From the NCBI GenBank assembly GCA_031841125.1, contig CM063108.1:50986122-51050121 (forward strand): DNA of 64,000 nt, written 5' to 3'. This document shows, piece by piece, positions 1 to 10,422 of this stretch. The notes beneath the pieces were generated by a model. It was not told the DNA's origin. It ran no database searches and saw nothing but the letters and a program-made list of their open reading frames with translations. The position numbers and the translations under genes are program-made. How positions within the stretch are numbered: position 1 is the first letter of the stretch; each line of letters starts with the position of its first letter. The DNA is from Acanthococcus lagerstroemiae (taxonomy: Eukaryota; Arthropoda; Insecta; Hemiptera; Eriococcidae).

Positions 1-1
1 A

Positions 2-682
2 TGTAACAAAGCAGGCCTGATTATAAATACCAGTAAAACAGTGTTATTATCAAACAGTAAGTCTAGCAAAGAAATAGTTATCGGTAACAATCAAATTATA
101 GCAGAAGATAGCACGATATATTTAGGTCAAATTATTTCATTTAAAAATAAATCAGAAAAGGAAATTTCAAAAAGAAGATCACAGGCATGGAAAAGTTTCT
201 GGTCCCTAAAAAATATCTACAAAAGTGAAATGCCTTTGGCAATGAAAAAGAAAATATGGGAGTCATGCACACTACCGGTGCTAATGTACAGCGCACAGAC
301 ATGGGCCGCCACACAAGGCCAAACTCTGAAGCTAGCTAGGACCCAGATTGCAATGGAGAGGGCTATAATCGGAGTAAAAAGAAAAGACAGACTAACCAAT
401 AGACGGGTAAGGGATACATCAAAAGTCAAGGACTGTAGATTTGTCATGAAAAAACTGAAATTTGATTACGCGGGTCATGTTGCAAGAGGGGGGATGGACA
501 GGCGGGAAAGAAAAATTTTGGAATGGGTACCCAGGGGAACAGAAAGAAATGTAGGGAGACCTACTACCCGATGGGCTGATGAAATCAGGCAACATGCCGG
601 GGTCTCTTGGGGAAGAGACGCCAGGGAAAGGGGACGCTGGAAAAGAGTGGGGGAGGCCTATGCCCGTCAATGGGCGCATTAA
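2..682 (+). CDS. RTE-type non-LTR retrotransposon, C-terminal part of reverse transcriptase (partial, runs off left edge)
   Basis: This is the 3' end of an endonuclease/reverse-transcriptase ORF of the RTE-like group. The frame is open from the first bases of the window, and the residues before the first ATG (KAGLIINTSKT) match the palm segment that follows the catalytic FADD motif in the copy at 10974-12272, so the true start lies outside the window. Visible landmarks are YLGQIISF, QAWKSFWSLKNIYKSEM, a SAQTWAAT segment, the GHVARGG motif and the terminal GRPTTRWADEI...GEAYARQWAH block typical of these elements. The frame carries no stop before the natural terminator. A short 3' UTR follows, ending near AAATAAATAAATAG around 740. 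It is a relative of, but clearly different from, the 10974-12272 copy. Activity cannot be judged because the EN and RT core are missing. Confidence 0.85.
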   Translation, partial: CNKAGLIINTSKTVLLSNSKSSKEIVIGNNQIIAEDSTIYLGQIISFKNKSEKEISKRRSQAWKSFWSLKNIYKSEMPLAMKKKIWESCTLPVLMYSAQTWAATQGQTLKLARTQIAMERAIIGVKRKDRLTNRRVRDTSKVKDCRFVMKKLKFDYAGHVARGGMDRRERKILEWVPRGTERNVGRPTTRWADEIRQHAGVSWGRDARERGRWKRVGEAYARQWAH

Positions 683-909
683 ACTAGAAAATTTTATTTC
701 AAGTTAATATATTAAGATGTACAAATGGGCTGCAAAATAAATAAATAGTTTATTTTTAACAATAAGAAGATTGGCTTAACAAATACTTATTTCTTTACGA
801 GGAGGTAGCCCCTTTTACCTTGCGGTTTATCAGAGCGACCTCCATGTGAGTTCGAGTATTACATATTTCTTATGTGCTAGGTTTCATTTTTAATAATATT
901 GTTACATTC

Positions 910-1230
910 TTAACGTAATTTTTTAAAATCTTTTTTGTTCAAGGTTGTGAGGTCAGTCATTACTAAGTTCATCTCATATCTCAGGATTGTGTTTTGAAAG
1001 AAGGTGCAGTTTTTTATGTGCATTGGGTTGTCTGTTTCATTTTGGTTGCAGTTTGTACATGTACTGTCACTTTTTACTTTAATTTTTTGTGTTAAATATC
1101 GGTTGAATTTGCCGTGTCCAGTCAAAAATTGAGTGAAGTAAAAATTTGTTTCAAAGTAAGTACATTTTAGCCGGTTGCGAATATTGGGTAGAAAAAGTTT
1201 TGTTATTTGTCCAGTTTCTGCTTCAAGCAC
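910..1230 (-). pseudogene. C-terminal zinc-binding fragment of a non-LTR retrotransposon polyprotein
   Basis: A 106-residue frame carries the tail found after RT or RNase H in R1/I/Jockey-type ORF2 proteins. It has a TGHGKFNRYL block, then a C-X2-C pair (CTNC) and, further on, an H-X3-C pair (HIKNC), the usual CCHC-like finger. The same block occurs as SGHGCFGTYL with CAHC in the R1-clade element at 45-49 kb and as TGHGATKHM with CRYC in the I-like element at 26-28 kb. Nothing upstream (to the right, since it is antisense) is recognisable, so this is a 5'-truncated relic of another family. No function beyond a past role in retrotransposition can be inferred. Confidence 0.6.
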
Positions 1231-1251
1231 GATGGATCGCTTCAGAAACTG

Positions 1252-1470
1252 GAGGTAGCAGAGACGGAAACAGAGGGGGCTAGGGGGCTTAGCCTCCCCC
1301 CAGTTTCAAAGTTAGCCCTCCTAAATGAAAAATGTAAAACTATACGAGTACCGCTATTATCATTTGTGATGTGTTTTTTTCCCCCCACTTACAAAGAAAA
1401 AAATCTATTTGTTATCTTTCTTTCCTGGGGGGGGGGGGTGATTTTTTGGATTTTTATAGGGTTACCCAGA
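1252..1470 (+). repeat. Dispersed repeat family, copy 1 (second copy at 58675-58892, opposite strand)
   Basis: About 220 bp with a GC-rich left end (CGGAAACAGAGGGGGC), an AT-rich middle and a poly-G run followed by TTTTTGGATTTTTATA. The reverse complement of 58675-58892 aligns along its length, including AGTTTCAAAGTTAGCC and the poly-G plus TTTTTGGATTTTTATA ending. No coding capacity is visible. It is probably a short non-autonomous DNA element, but no target duplication is visible. Confidence 0.6.
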
Positions 1471-1744
1471 CTGTGGGCTTAAGTGAATGGGCTTAAGTGA
1501 GTTCAATACTATCGCCCTCCAATTTCGATGGATAAAAAGTGTAGAGGAGCCTAATCGTGATCCTACTGATAGCGAAACAGACCAGGGTAGATGTGTGTGA
1601 GTGCTCAAAGTAAGTAAAGTACAAAGTTCAAAGCTGTTTGAGAACATTTTTTTCCAAAGCATTAGTCACAAGAAAATACCTACGTAAATCCACATCACTT
1701 AATAATGACTACAGATCTTTCTACAAATTCAAAAGAAAACCAGA

Positions 1745-2270
1745 ACATGTTCAATATGATATAATGATGATGATAAGAAGGTTATCAGTCTTACGACCGG
1801 TTTGATGCAACTTTTCTCTCTATCTTGTGCAAGTTATTTCATTTCCAAATAACTCTTACATTTGATATCCTCGATTATATCTGTTGAACATACTGGAATC
1901 TTTGCCGATCTACTCAATTCTTTCCTTCCACCCTTCCGTCTGACAGGAGTGATGTTATTCCTGGGTGCCTCAAGTTATGCCCTATTAGTTTATCATGATT
2001 CCTCATCTTCAAAAAATTCTAAAACGGCCCCGTAGCCAGAGTATATGTGTGGGTGGGGCTCTATGAACCCTTTGGGGGGCCGAGGCCGATATTTTTTTTA
2101 CCTTCTGTGGTTTTCCTATTTTCGAATTCTTTTATTTCGTTTAACATTTTTATCAATTCTTCTTTTGTGTTGGCAAAAAGAGGGCTACATCGTTTGCAAG
2201 CCTCAGGTTTAACATATGTATTTCCCATTGATACTTATCCCTTTTCCTTCCCAATTTATTTTCCTAAACA
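1745..2270 (-). pseudogene. Decayed RTE-like reverse transcriptase remnant
   Basis: Read on the minus strand, the right part gives a degenerate palm segment (SINGKY, then LNLRLANDVALF, where LAND replaces the catalytic FADD). The left part gives the conserved tail EMK-LAQDR...CIKPVVRL of a widespread insect RTE-type element. It ends at the left in a GATGAT-type short repeat (about 1757-1775), a usual tail for the group. Frames are broken by several shifts and stops. It is an old, inactive copy, and the exact ends are uncertain. Confidence 0.55.
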
Positions 2271-2295
2271 TTTTTTCAGGGGCAGTATTAAATAA

Positions 2296-2405
2296 TGTTG
2301 AATATTGGAAAAGTTGATATTAATCCTTAGAACACAGAATCGCGATAGATATGCAGTATAAATGGATTAATCCTTAGAACACAAAATTGTGATAGACTGG
2401 GCAGT
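2296..2405 (+). repeat. Short tandem duplication, period about 51 bp
   Basis: The segment ATTAATCCTTAGAACACA followed by an AATYGYGATAGA stretch occurs twice, starting near 2319 and 2370. The two units differ at a few positions. It lies just upstream of the TATA-like promoter at 2440-2640. Confidence 0.6.
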
Positions 2406-2439
2406 CCCATGTTTTATTGAGAAATCTAGAACCGTCTGG

Positions 2440-2640
2440 AAGTTTAAGAGTAAGAAACTTATTTGTAATGTTCGATAAGACGTTTCTAGAAATTTGAAAT
2501 TTTAGTATAAATAGCGGAGCGAATTCGGAATATGAGGTTCATAAGTTATTCACGAAGTGTTGTGTTCAAACGAAGAATACAAGAAAGTGTATACAGCGGT
2601 ATCAGTGTTTTATTTCAAAGCGTTAAAAAAAAAAAAAGAT
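2440..2640 (+). promoter_or_regulatory. Candidate TATA promoter, possibly from an LTR
   Basis: A TATAAATAG box sits at 2506-2514. About 30 bp downstream is the stretch GAGGTTCATAAGTTATTCACG. Upstream, at about 2481-2495, is the palindrome TTTCTAGAAA, which contains a TTCNNGAA heat-shock-type half-site pair. The arrangement resembles the U3-R part of an arthropod LTR, but no second LTR, primer-binding site or gag-pol frame is near. The call rests on motif spacing only. Confidence 0.3.
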
Positions 2641-2660
2641 TGGAGATAATGGATCCCTTT

Positions 2661-2883
2661 AGGGGTCTAGTTGGCCGAGTGGATAGCGCGCTGGTCTCGG
2701 AATCCGGAGGTTTCGGATTCGAGTCCACGTAGCCATTCGCTACATTTCAACCTAGGCCGGTTCTTCGGCAAGATGAGAAGAAGGCTAAGGCAGCCCCAAC
2801 AGCCTCCCCGTCGTCTCTGAAGTATGGTAATGCTCGAAAGGGCGGATTCCAGGGCTTGGTTTGAGAAGAAAATTAGAAAAGAA
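2661..2883 (+). mobile_element. tRNA-derived SINE, copy 1
   Basis: The first 75 bp look like a tRNA: a box A-like TAGTTGGCCGAGTGG and, about 40 bp later, a box B-like GATTCGAGTCC, the internal RNA polymerase III promoter. A non-tRNA body of about 145 bp follows, ending in AAATTAGAAAAGAAAG. The reverse complement of 52954-53178 is the same sequence over the full length, which identifies a SINE family rather than a true tRNA gene: there is no acceptor-stem pairing or CCA-ready 3' end. Flanks GAGATAATGGATCCCT and GAGAATGGGTTCCCT may be an eroded target duplication. Its retrotransposition would rely on a LINE. Confidence 0.8.
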
Positions 2884-3625
2884 AGAGAATGGGTTCCCTC
2901 GCTTGACTCTTTTGCGTATATCAAAGTATTTTCCCTCGACGTCTGTTATTATCTTTGCTTGACTTGTGACCACGAAGAGCTAAATAATACGGATTGGCTT
3001 CAAGCAATACACACCACTGAACTGAATACTGGAAAGGAGAAGAGAAAACAAGTAACCTTGTTCCTCGAGGAGGGTACGCAAAAAAGCACGCATCTTGACT
3101 CTCGACAAGAAATAATGGGGGGAAATATCCATGGAAGAATTAATAAATAATTCGACCTGATCTTACCCTAATTTAAAGAAGAAAAAAAATCCATGAAAAT
3201 TTCTTTTAAATACTGAAGATGATTGGAAAAAATACAAATTTTAATGGAAATTTGAACCACTGAACTGAATTGTGACCATGAAGAGCTAAATCATACGGAT
3301 AGAAGTAACGCTCAAACAGTCGACAGCCGTGTTGTTAATAGAAATTTCCATGGAAAATTTTTTTACTAGGATATGGTCAGGAGAAGTAACGCTCAAAAAG
3401 TAGCACATTTTTCGTTAATGTGCCAAAGCTCTCGATCAGCTATTCTTTATTTTCGTGATGCTCCAAAGTAACGCTCAAAAAGTAACCTTTTTTTTTTTCG
3501 TTTATGTGCCAAAGCAAAGACATGATAAAGTAATGCTCGAAAAAACTCTGTAAAGTAACGTTTGTTTTGTTTATGTGTCACAACAAAGACATGAAAATGT
3601 CAAAAATAAGGCGGCAAAAATACTG
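2884..3625 (+). repeat. GTAACGCTC/ATGTGCCAAAG repeat cluster, copy 1
   Basis: Several imperfect units containing AGTAACGCTCAAAAAGTA, TTTATGTGCCAAAGC and GACATGAAAATGTCAAAA. The same ordered motifs, together with ATTTCCATGGAAA, reappear at 42050-42285. The block also holds a duplicated GAAGAGCTAAAT-ATACGGAT segment (about 2978 and 3280) and a GGCTTCAAGCAATACACA stretch that recurs near 59350. No coding potential is evident. The element type is unknown. Confidence 0.55.
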
Positions 3626-4955
3626 CAGCCCAAGGCGGCAAAGTACTTAAAACCGGCCCATGTATGCAATTTTCCCGGTCGAATATATACTGAGATCACG
3701 ACGAGCAACCAGAAGTATCACCTCTTTAATATTTCCTCTCGCGGCGACAATTATCCGCTTCAATTACGACTATACACATTAAAATGACCCGCAAACAAGC
3801 ATTTCAAATTCATTAACAAGAATGCAATCTATATTTATAATCGAGTCAGCTACTGGATACTATTTTTACTGCCTTTCGGTACGATTTAGCTTGAAAAAAC
3901 ACAATAGTTTTATACGTAGCAATCAAGAATGTATAATTGAATGCGCTTGCCTACACACGCAATTGCCAGCGGCGATTAAACTAGCTGGAAGAAAAAAAAG
4001 AAGAAAAAAACGAAGCCTGGAGACGAATTGCGGGCACGGAAAGGTTGAAACGTTAAAAAACGATTTTTTATCATCGAACAGTTTTTGAAAATATGCGCAA
4101 CAGGTTGGAACACACCCTCGACGCGCGTAAGACAGCGGTGTGCGAGTTATCCGGTAAAAGGCGGTAATCGTAAAGTTGATATGCCTGTGAGGAAGTTGAG
4201 GTACTAAAATTCGACCTTGCTGTACGAGTATATTTCTACCGCCTAAGTATCAACACCAATCTCCCGAGAGTTATTTCTGATGTATGGCGGAATTTTTTTC
4301 CCTTTCTTTCGTCTCAGAAAGAAGAAATCATTGACGTACACAGAGTCAGCGAAATTTGTACAGCCGTTTCATTTCATCCGGAAACTGTACATACCTACAG
4401 TTCACAGAACAGTCTGGAAAGTTGATATAAGCTAATGTTTAGTCAACATGGACGCATGCTCTTTTTCCACCTGCGTATAATGACTGACAGACCCGTTCAG
4501 TTGGCAAAAGTGAAATGGGTAAAAGTACTTAATCTAGCTACACCACATCCTTCATCTGATTAGTGATCACAGACTAATCGAATTACTTTGTGCATAATAT
4601 CCTTCGCATTTCATTTCCTGACTTTGCGGTCATACGAACATTAGTTACTATAATGAGCATCATATCCTCACTTTTTTGAGGAGGGGGGGGGGAGTCTTTT
4701 TAAGCAGAGCGTCAGTTAGGCCCTGCCAGAACAGCAATATTCCTCCCTAACATACATACAGATGTCAAACATGGCCATGAAGTGCAAAAGTCTTGAACAG
4801 AATTCGGGTGACTCAAAACAAACGGAGAGATCGATGCTGAGGATAGCAAGAAGGGACAGGGTAAGAATCTCGGTTATCAAAAGAATAAGATAGGGGTGGG
4901 CGGGCAGGGACGTTTTGATAGGATGGGTGGGGGCAACTTACCCCCGTAGGAATTT
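3626..4955. other. Unrecognised intergenic DNA
   Basis: I see no gene, RNA or known repeat here. There are short unsupported open frames, an A-rich stretch near 3990-4010 and a poly-G run at about 4682-4692. Confidence 0.5.
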
Positions 4956-5480
4956 TTCACTCAGCAGTTGGGAAAATTTACCATTTCAGTCAGGCGGAGC
5001 TGGGAAAATTCAAGTTAAAAGGTTTTTTCTTTTGCTTTGATACTTGTATTTGGAAATTTTGAGCTGAGTCAGCATCAGCTGTAAAAATCCAATAAGTCAA
5101 TCAAAAGTGTTTGTTTTGCTTGCTTGGACACTTGGAAATTGAGTTGAGAAGTTGAAAAAGTCCAACAAGTCAAAAGGTTTTATCTTTTGCTTTGATATTT
5201 GGGAATATTCAGTTGAGTCATCAGTTGGAAAAATTCAACAAATCAATCAAAAGTTGTTTTGTTTTTTTCTTGCTTTGACATTTGGGAATTGAGTTGAGAA
5301 GTTGGGAAAATCTAGCAAGTCCAAATGTTTTTTTTTTTTTTTTTTTGGTCTGATATTTGGGAATTTTGAGTTGAGTCATCAGTTGAAAAATTCCAATAAG
5401 TCAATCAAAAGTTTTTGTTTGTTTTTTGCTCTGATGCTCTAATACTTGGAAATTCTGAGTTGAGTCAGTTGGGACTTTTA
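4956..5480 (+). repeat. Dimeric satellite, about 150-bp higher-order unit, copy 1
   Basis: Monomers of about 65-85 bp begin with GAGTTGAG and contain AAAATCCAACAAGTCAA and TTTGATATTTGGGAAT. Two monomer types alternate: GAGTTGAGTCATCAGTTG starts near 5063, 5213 and 5366, and GAGTTGAGAAGTTG near 5148 and 5289, giving a period of about 150 bp. A poly-T run interrupts the unit near 5330-5347. A diverged piece of the family is at 50600-50770. Confidence 0.65.
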
Positions 5481-5574
5481 CAGTTTTAGTTTCGGTACGT
5501 CCCTGTGAGCGGGACACATCTCCCGTCTCAGAGATGACCGATTGACCTACAGGGCCACCTTTTGGGACAACCAC

Positions 5575-5735
5575 TGGACAGCAAACGAAGAAGAGTAAGC
5601 AAACGTTAAGATGGAAAGATGATATTAATAAATTTCTAAAAACTAGTAACTTCCAAAGAATAGCGAAGAACAGGGATGAATAGGAGCATCTACAGGAGAT
5701 CTTTATCCTGTATGGGTTGGGGAGAGTGAGCCCCA
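5575..5735 (+). pseudogene. RTE-like retrotransposon C-terminal tail, decayed
   Basis: One frame reads TLRWKDDINKFLKTSNFQ then RIAKNRDE, a stop, and EHLQEIF. This matches the conserved RW-DDI...A-NR-W...EE-F tail that ends RTE-type ORFs (compare RPTTRWADEI...GEAYARQW at the left edge of the window). The codon expected to encode the conserved Trp is a TAG stop. It begins and ends without recognisable borders and is a dead fragment. The identification rests on this short tail. Confidence 0.5.
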
Positions 5736-6219
5736 CTTTGAGACCGCTAAATCATTAAATAACTACAGTAAGTAATATTTGCAATCGGGTATGATTTATC
5801 GGCACGCCATCGACAATCGACATGCCACGAGATGGCACATATAAATATAGCACGCCATATAAAACGCCCCACTGAACAAAAAGTTATCGAAGGACCTGAA
5901 AAATTGAATGAATGGCCACTGAATACACCTCACTCCATATAAAACGCTGCACTGAATAGAAATTTATTTAACGACCATTCTTCACAATGCAATACAGGGC
6001 AAGATGAATGCACCAAAAAACTGCTAGAAGGACTGCACGTAAAATTAAAGAAATTACATATAAGACATAAAAGCAGGCAAATATATTTAAACGTTGTCAG
6101 GATTAGTTGTCTACTAACCCGGCTGATGAGGGGCCACGCACATGAGACACCCTAAGGCAAGCTTCAACTATCTGAAAAGCCAGGTTACTATTGTCAGTTT
6201 CGTCAGGATTGTTATTAGT
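5736..6219. other. Unrecognised intergenic DNA
   Basis: No gene seen. A short motif GCACGCCAT / CCATATAAAACGC occurs two or three times between 5800 and 5950, hinting at a minor local duplication. Confidence 0.45.
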
Positions 6220-7699
6220 AGGGGAGACCGGGGTAAGTTGTCCACGGGGTACGTTGTCTCACCCTCCAGCCTCCATGTCCCCCGGTACTTTTTGAATCTG
6301 ATGACGTCACGCTACTCCTTAGTTACCAACACTTCATTCATACCTGATAGACCTTACGATTATGGAACCGATCTGATTTATAGTGGTTTGATACTTTGGT
6401 AACACAAAATTCAGCAAAAAATCACGTTATATAACCAAGAAGCTCACTCTCGTGAGTGAAATATTTTGTAATGGCAAAAATCAAACACATTGCGGTGAGT
6501 AGAATTTCTTCGGACCTTTGGGTGTATTGGAACCTAAAATTACATTTATCATCCTCCCCCCCCCCCAAAAAAAAAAAAAAATGTACTACCTAATTCCCCT
6601 CAATCCGGGGCAAGCAGTCTCATTACAAAAATTATCAATTAATGCGAATTTTGTTACATGTTTTTAGAAAATGGTACGAAAATACGTTCGTAAGACATTT
6701 CAGCACATTTTTAGGACGTTCTTACCACAAGACTTACCCCAACATATATGGCAAACTTACCCGGGTATGGGGCAAGTTGTTACAAAAAAAGTAGTGCTGT
6801 CGATTCAACTCGATTAATCGATTATTATTTTTTAAATCGGCAACGTTGTTGAATTGATTAATCGATAGATTTTAATTGATTCAACTCGACGCGATTAATC
6901 AACTGATTTTAATCGATTCAATTTTACACAATTAATCGACCGATTTCCATCGAGTCAACTTGACGCGATTCAACTGGATTCGACTTGAATAGTTAGAATA
7001 CTTATTAGTTATCAGTTATCAGACACGAATCGATTCGGCCCATTTAAATCGGCTCGATTTGATTCAATCAAAAGTTTAAAACACAAGATAAACAAATGAA
7101 GTCGAAGTGGCATCATGGCATTGCTATTGTTAACATGCAAGATGTGACATTAAAAGAAAAGTCGTCGAGTCACATTTAAGGGAGGACGGGGACGTATTCA
7201 GAAATGAATTTAACTAGATTGATCGATCAAATTAAATCCATTTCTAAATAATACGTGCCGGAACTATAAAATCAGGTACATTTTTTTAATCGACGATAAA
7301 CAAAATTTGATGTTTTTAATCGACTTGATTTTTTTAATCAACTCAATTTTTTTAATCGACTCGATTTTTTAAATCGACTTGATTTTTTAAATCGATTCAA
7401 CTTTTGTAACCGATTTAAAATAATCGCGATTATAAGATTTGCCGATTTTCGATTTTTTTTTAATCGATTCAATTTTCAAAAATCGATTAATCGATTTTTT
7501 TTTTCAAAATCGACAGCACTAAAAAAAAGTAGCCTTATTTAAAAATGTTGGGGCAAACTGTATGAATTTTTTTTTATCCGTCATTTTGTAGCGAAGGGTT
7601 GTAGCAAAAATTTGAGCCTAATTTAAAGTTTTTCGGTCCAACAGTTCTTCAGAATTTTGAAGTTTCTAAAAATTGTGACAACTAACCGCGGTCTACCCT
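6220..7699. mobile_element. Non-autonomous DNA element with about 24-bp imperfect terminal inverted repeats
   Basis: The left end reads AGGGGAGACCGGGGTAAGTT followed by GTCCAC. The reverse complement of the right end reads AGGGTAGACCGCGGTTAGTT followed by GTCACA, about 20 matches in 24. The internal sequence repeats GGGGCAAGTTGT-like motifs near 6610 and 6770 and contains no transposase frame. A separate hAT-type MITE (6792-7521) lies inside, so the original element was about 740 bp. No target duplication is obvious. The superfamily is not assigned. Confidence 0.65.
6792..7521. mobile_element. hAT-type MITE nested in the 6220-7699 element
   Basis: Both ends carry the identical 14-bp inverted repeat TAGTGCTGTCGATT, followed by TCGATTAATCGATT-rich subterminal sequence. 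The element is flanked by the direct repeat AAAAAAAG at 6784-6791 and 7522-7529, the 8-bp target duplication expected for hAT. Removing the element and one copy of the 8-mer restores a continuous host sequence. The interior is full of ATCGATT motifs and has no transposase, so it was mobilised in trans. The low complexity of the 8-mer weakens the duplication slightly, but the inverted repeats are exact. Confidence 0.85.
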
Positions 7700-8515
7700 G
7701 CATATTATAATATGTATTCAAATAACAACAAATAACTCGAATAGGTCAACTAAAGGCACGAGAATATTTTTCATTTAAGGGAGTTAAAATTCAATACTTT
7801 CGAGGACCTTTCTCTTCCCTTCTTCTTAATCTCTCCGAGAGGAATTCTGTCTGGGAGCCAGGAATGAAAAAATTATCGTTTCTTGCTTTCTGGTATTTTG
7901 GCAATTTTAATTGAAATTTCAGTTTTCCATTTTTCCAATAAGATTTTGCAACAAGAATTCTCAATTCCTGTTTCCCAGAATGTACAGTAGAAATTTCCTT
8001 TTTCTAAAATCCCAATTAATAACAGATACAATTAAATTCGTTTATTAATATCTCTCTGAGATGCTTTAATAAGCCGATTGTTGAAATTAGGCGATTGGAC
8101 GTAAAGAAAGTAGAGATGTGCTGTGTGAGTAGTTGAGATTTTTTCGGTACTCCTCAAGGCTCTTCCGAACTTCCCGCAGATTCTTCCAGGCTTGATAATG
8201 TACTCGCCAAGATTTGATCAAGATTTCGAAACTCCTTAAGACTCGCTAAGACGATTCACAGAGAAAGCCACACGACTCAATCTTGATTTTAATTAACGTT
8301 TCATGAGCCATACATGTTTCATTCATTTATTGTCGCGTGCGTCGAAGTTCGTTAGCTGCTATTAATATGGCGTCGCATTGAATTATTGAGGGCGTTTTTA
8401 TACGACAATTTCATGGCGTGCAATCTCATTTTTTAGTGCGAGCCGTTTATTATTCCCCTTTACAACTCTCTTAATGAAGGTTTTTGAATTTTGAATTGAA
8501 CTGTGTAGAACAAGT
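7700..8515. other. Unrecognised intergenic DNA
   Basis: No gene or repeat recognised. The sequence is moderately AT-rich with no long frame. Confidence 0.45.
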
Positions 8516-10422
8516 TCAGAACTGACAAGACTTTTGCTCATTTGATGAGGCCTGCATTCGATTAAATTTTTGTCGTTGTTTATGAAAATATGGTTTGTTA
8601 ATTTTATTATGCAGGTAAATTAAATTCAAGGATCGATATCGCTGTCTCACATCTGAAGAGGGACTTATCGGTCTGTAATTATCTAGGCTTCTCTCATCTC
8701 CCTTTTTATATATTAACATGATTTCCGCTATCTTCCATTGAGTCGGAATATCATTTGTGTCTACGATTTTGTTGAACAGTATTGCAAGAGGTTCTGCTAA
8801 TTCATCCGCGACGAGTCTCGGTATCGCATTCTCTAAGGTATCAGGTCCAGATGCTTTCCCTATCTTAAGCTTTTCCAAAGTTCGTAGTACCTCCTCCTTC
8901 AGTATAGGTGCGAGCGGGTCGGGACTCTGTCTCTCTATCTCGTCGTCTCTGTTTTCTATTTTCTCTTCTTGGTGGTCCGCTCTGTCTGGGCTCCTGTACA
9001 GGTTCTCATAGTACTTCGTGATTTCTTCTAATATTTTCCTCCTCTCTGTAATTAGGGTCCCGTCTTTATTCTTCAGTACCTTTATGACTTTCTTACCCTT
9101 ACTCATTTCTTTTCTCATTCGCCTTGTAGACCACGTCTCGTCTATTATATCTTTCACGTTTTCCTCCTCGAACTGTGTACGGTCTTTTCTATTCGCTCGT
9201 TTTACTAGTTTTCGGATTTCTACCAGCTCTATTTTTTGTTTTGGGGTCATCTTACTTATTTTGCTCATGTTTGCTCTCTTTTCTATAAGACTTTTTGTCG
9301 ATTGTGTTAACATATCGTCGGTTGTTTCTTTAGGTTTTATTTTCCCGTATTTAAGGACAATTGATTTGCATACTTCATTGATTTGTTCATATAGTTCTTG
9401 GGTATTCATCTTCAGAGTGCCATTATTTTCGTTGGTAATTTCTCCTAATTCCCTACTCCTTTCTCTCTTTGCCTCATCTCTCTCATATAGTGGACTGATG
9501 TAACTTCCTAAGTATTGGGTCTTGTTTTCCCGCTTATACGTTTCATATCTTGCTCTTTTGGGTATCTTAATGGTTGCTCTACCTAGTCTATGATCTGATG
9601 AGAATCTAAAGCTGGGTATTATCGTTACGTCTTTTACTATTTTTAGATTACTGGTTAAAAAATGATCAATTTCGTTCTTCGTTTCCCAATTTGAGGCAAT
9701 CCAGGTCCATTTTCGCTTCATTCTTTTTTTGAAAAATGTGTTTGCTATTTTCAGTTCGTTTCTGCAGACAAATTCGATCAGCCTCTCTCCATTCTCATTG
9801 CTCTCGCCTATACCGTAATTTCCCATGCTTATTTCGTCCATGTTATTTTTCCCTACTTTACTATTGAAGTCGCCCATGATCACCGTGTAAAATTCGCCTT
9901 CCTTCTCTATTGTTTCCTGTAGCGACACGTAGAATTTATCTTTTTCCTCTTCTTCTGCATCCAATGTTGGTGCGTACACTTGAATTATAACTAACCGAGT
10001 CTTTTTCCCTATTTCTATTTTAGTTAAACAGATCCTTTCGTTTATTCTCTTAATTTCCGTGGTGTACCTCCATAGTTCTTTCCTTATACAAAAACCTACC
10101 CCTCCGTGTACTTTTACAGAGCCATGATAGTAGAAGTAGTTGCCGTTTTTTCTCTGTATTAACTCCTCTCCGTGTTTACGAACTTCTGAAATACCCACTA
10201 TGTCCCATTTCACTCTACGGAGGAGGGCGTACTCAAATTCCTGCATCCTGTCTTCGTTCGCAAGTCCCCTGGCATTATAGTATAGTATATTTAAATCTGA
10301 TTTATTTCGATTATGTTTACCTTTTTTAACGCTGTGTATTGATTGATTGTATCGGGGGTAAACAGCCGTATCTCCCCTCGGTGGCGTATTCCGTCTTGGG
10401 GAGTGTATCGCTGTCTACTGTT
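8516..10422 (-). pseudogene. RTE-type retrotransposon, endonuclease plus start of reverse transcriptase (3' part missing)
   Basis: An apurinic-type endonuclease domain opens the frame. In-frame residues LNILYYNARGLANEDR precede the first ATG (at 10246), and the frame is open back to a stop near 10423, so the coding start lies upstream of that ATG. Numbering from that Met, endonuclease motifs are VGISEVRK (17-24), GDFNSK (125-130), EIDHFLTS (192-199) and the catalytic SSDHR (216-220). A linker rich in Lys and Glu follows, then the RT entry motifs GKASGPDT and YKKGDERSLDNYRPIS. Right after YRPIS the homology stops and the remaining residues look random, so the RT palm and C-terminus are absent. 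The element points away from the copy at 10973-12413. It could encode a nicking endonuclease domain but no working polymerase. Confidence 0.8.

Noticed and set aside
2661..2735. True tRNA gene
   Set aside because: Box A and box B are present, but the acceptor stem does not pair and the same tRNA-like head plus body occurs at 52954-53178, so it is a SINE.
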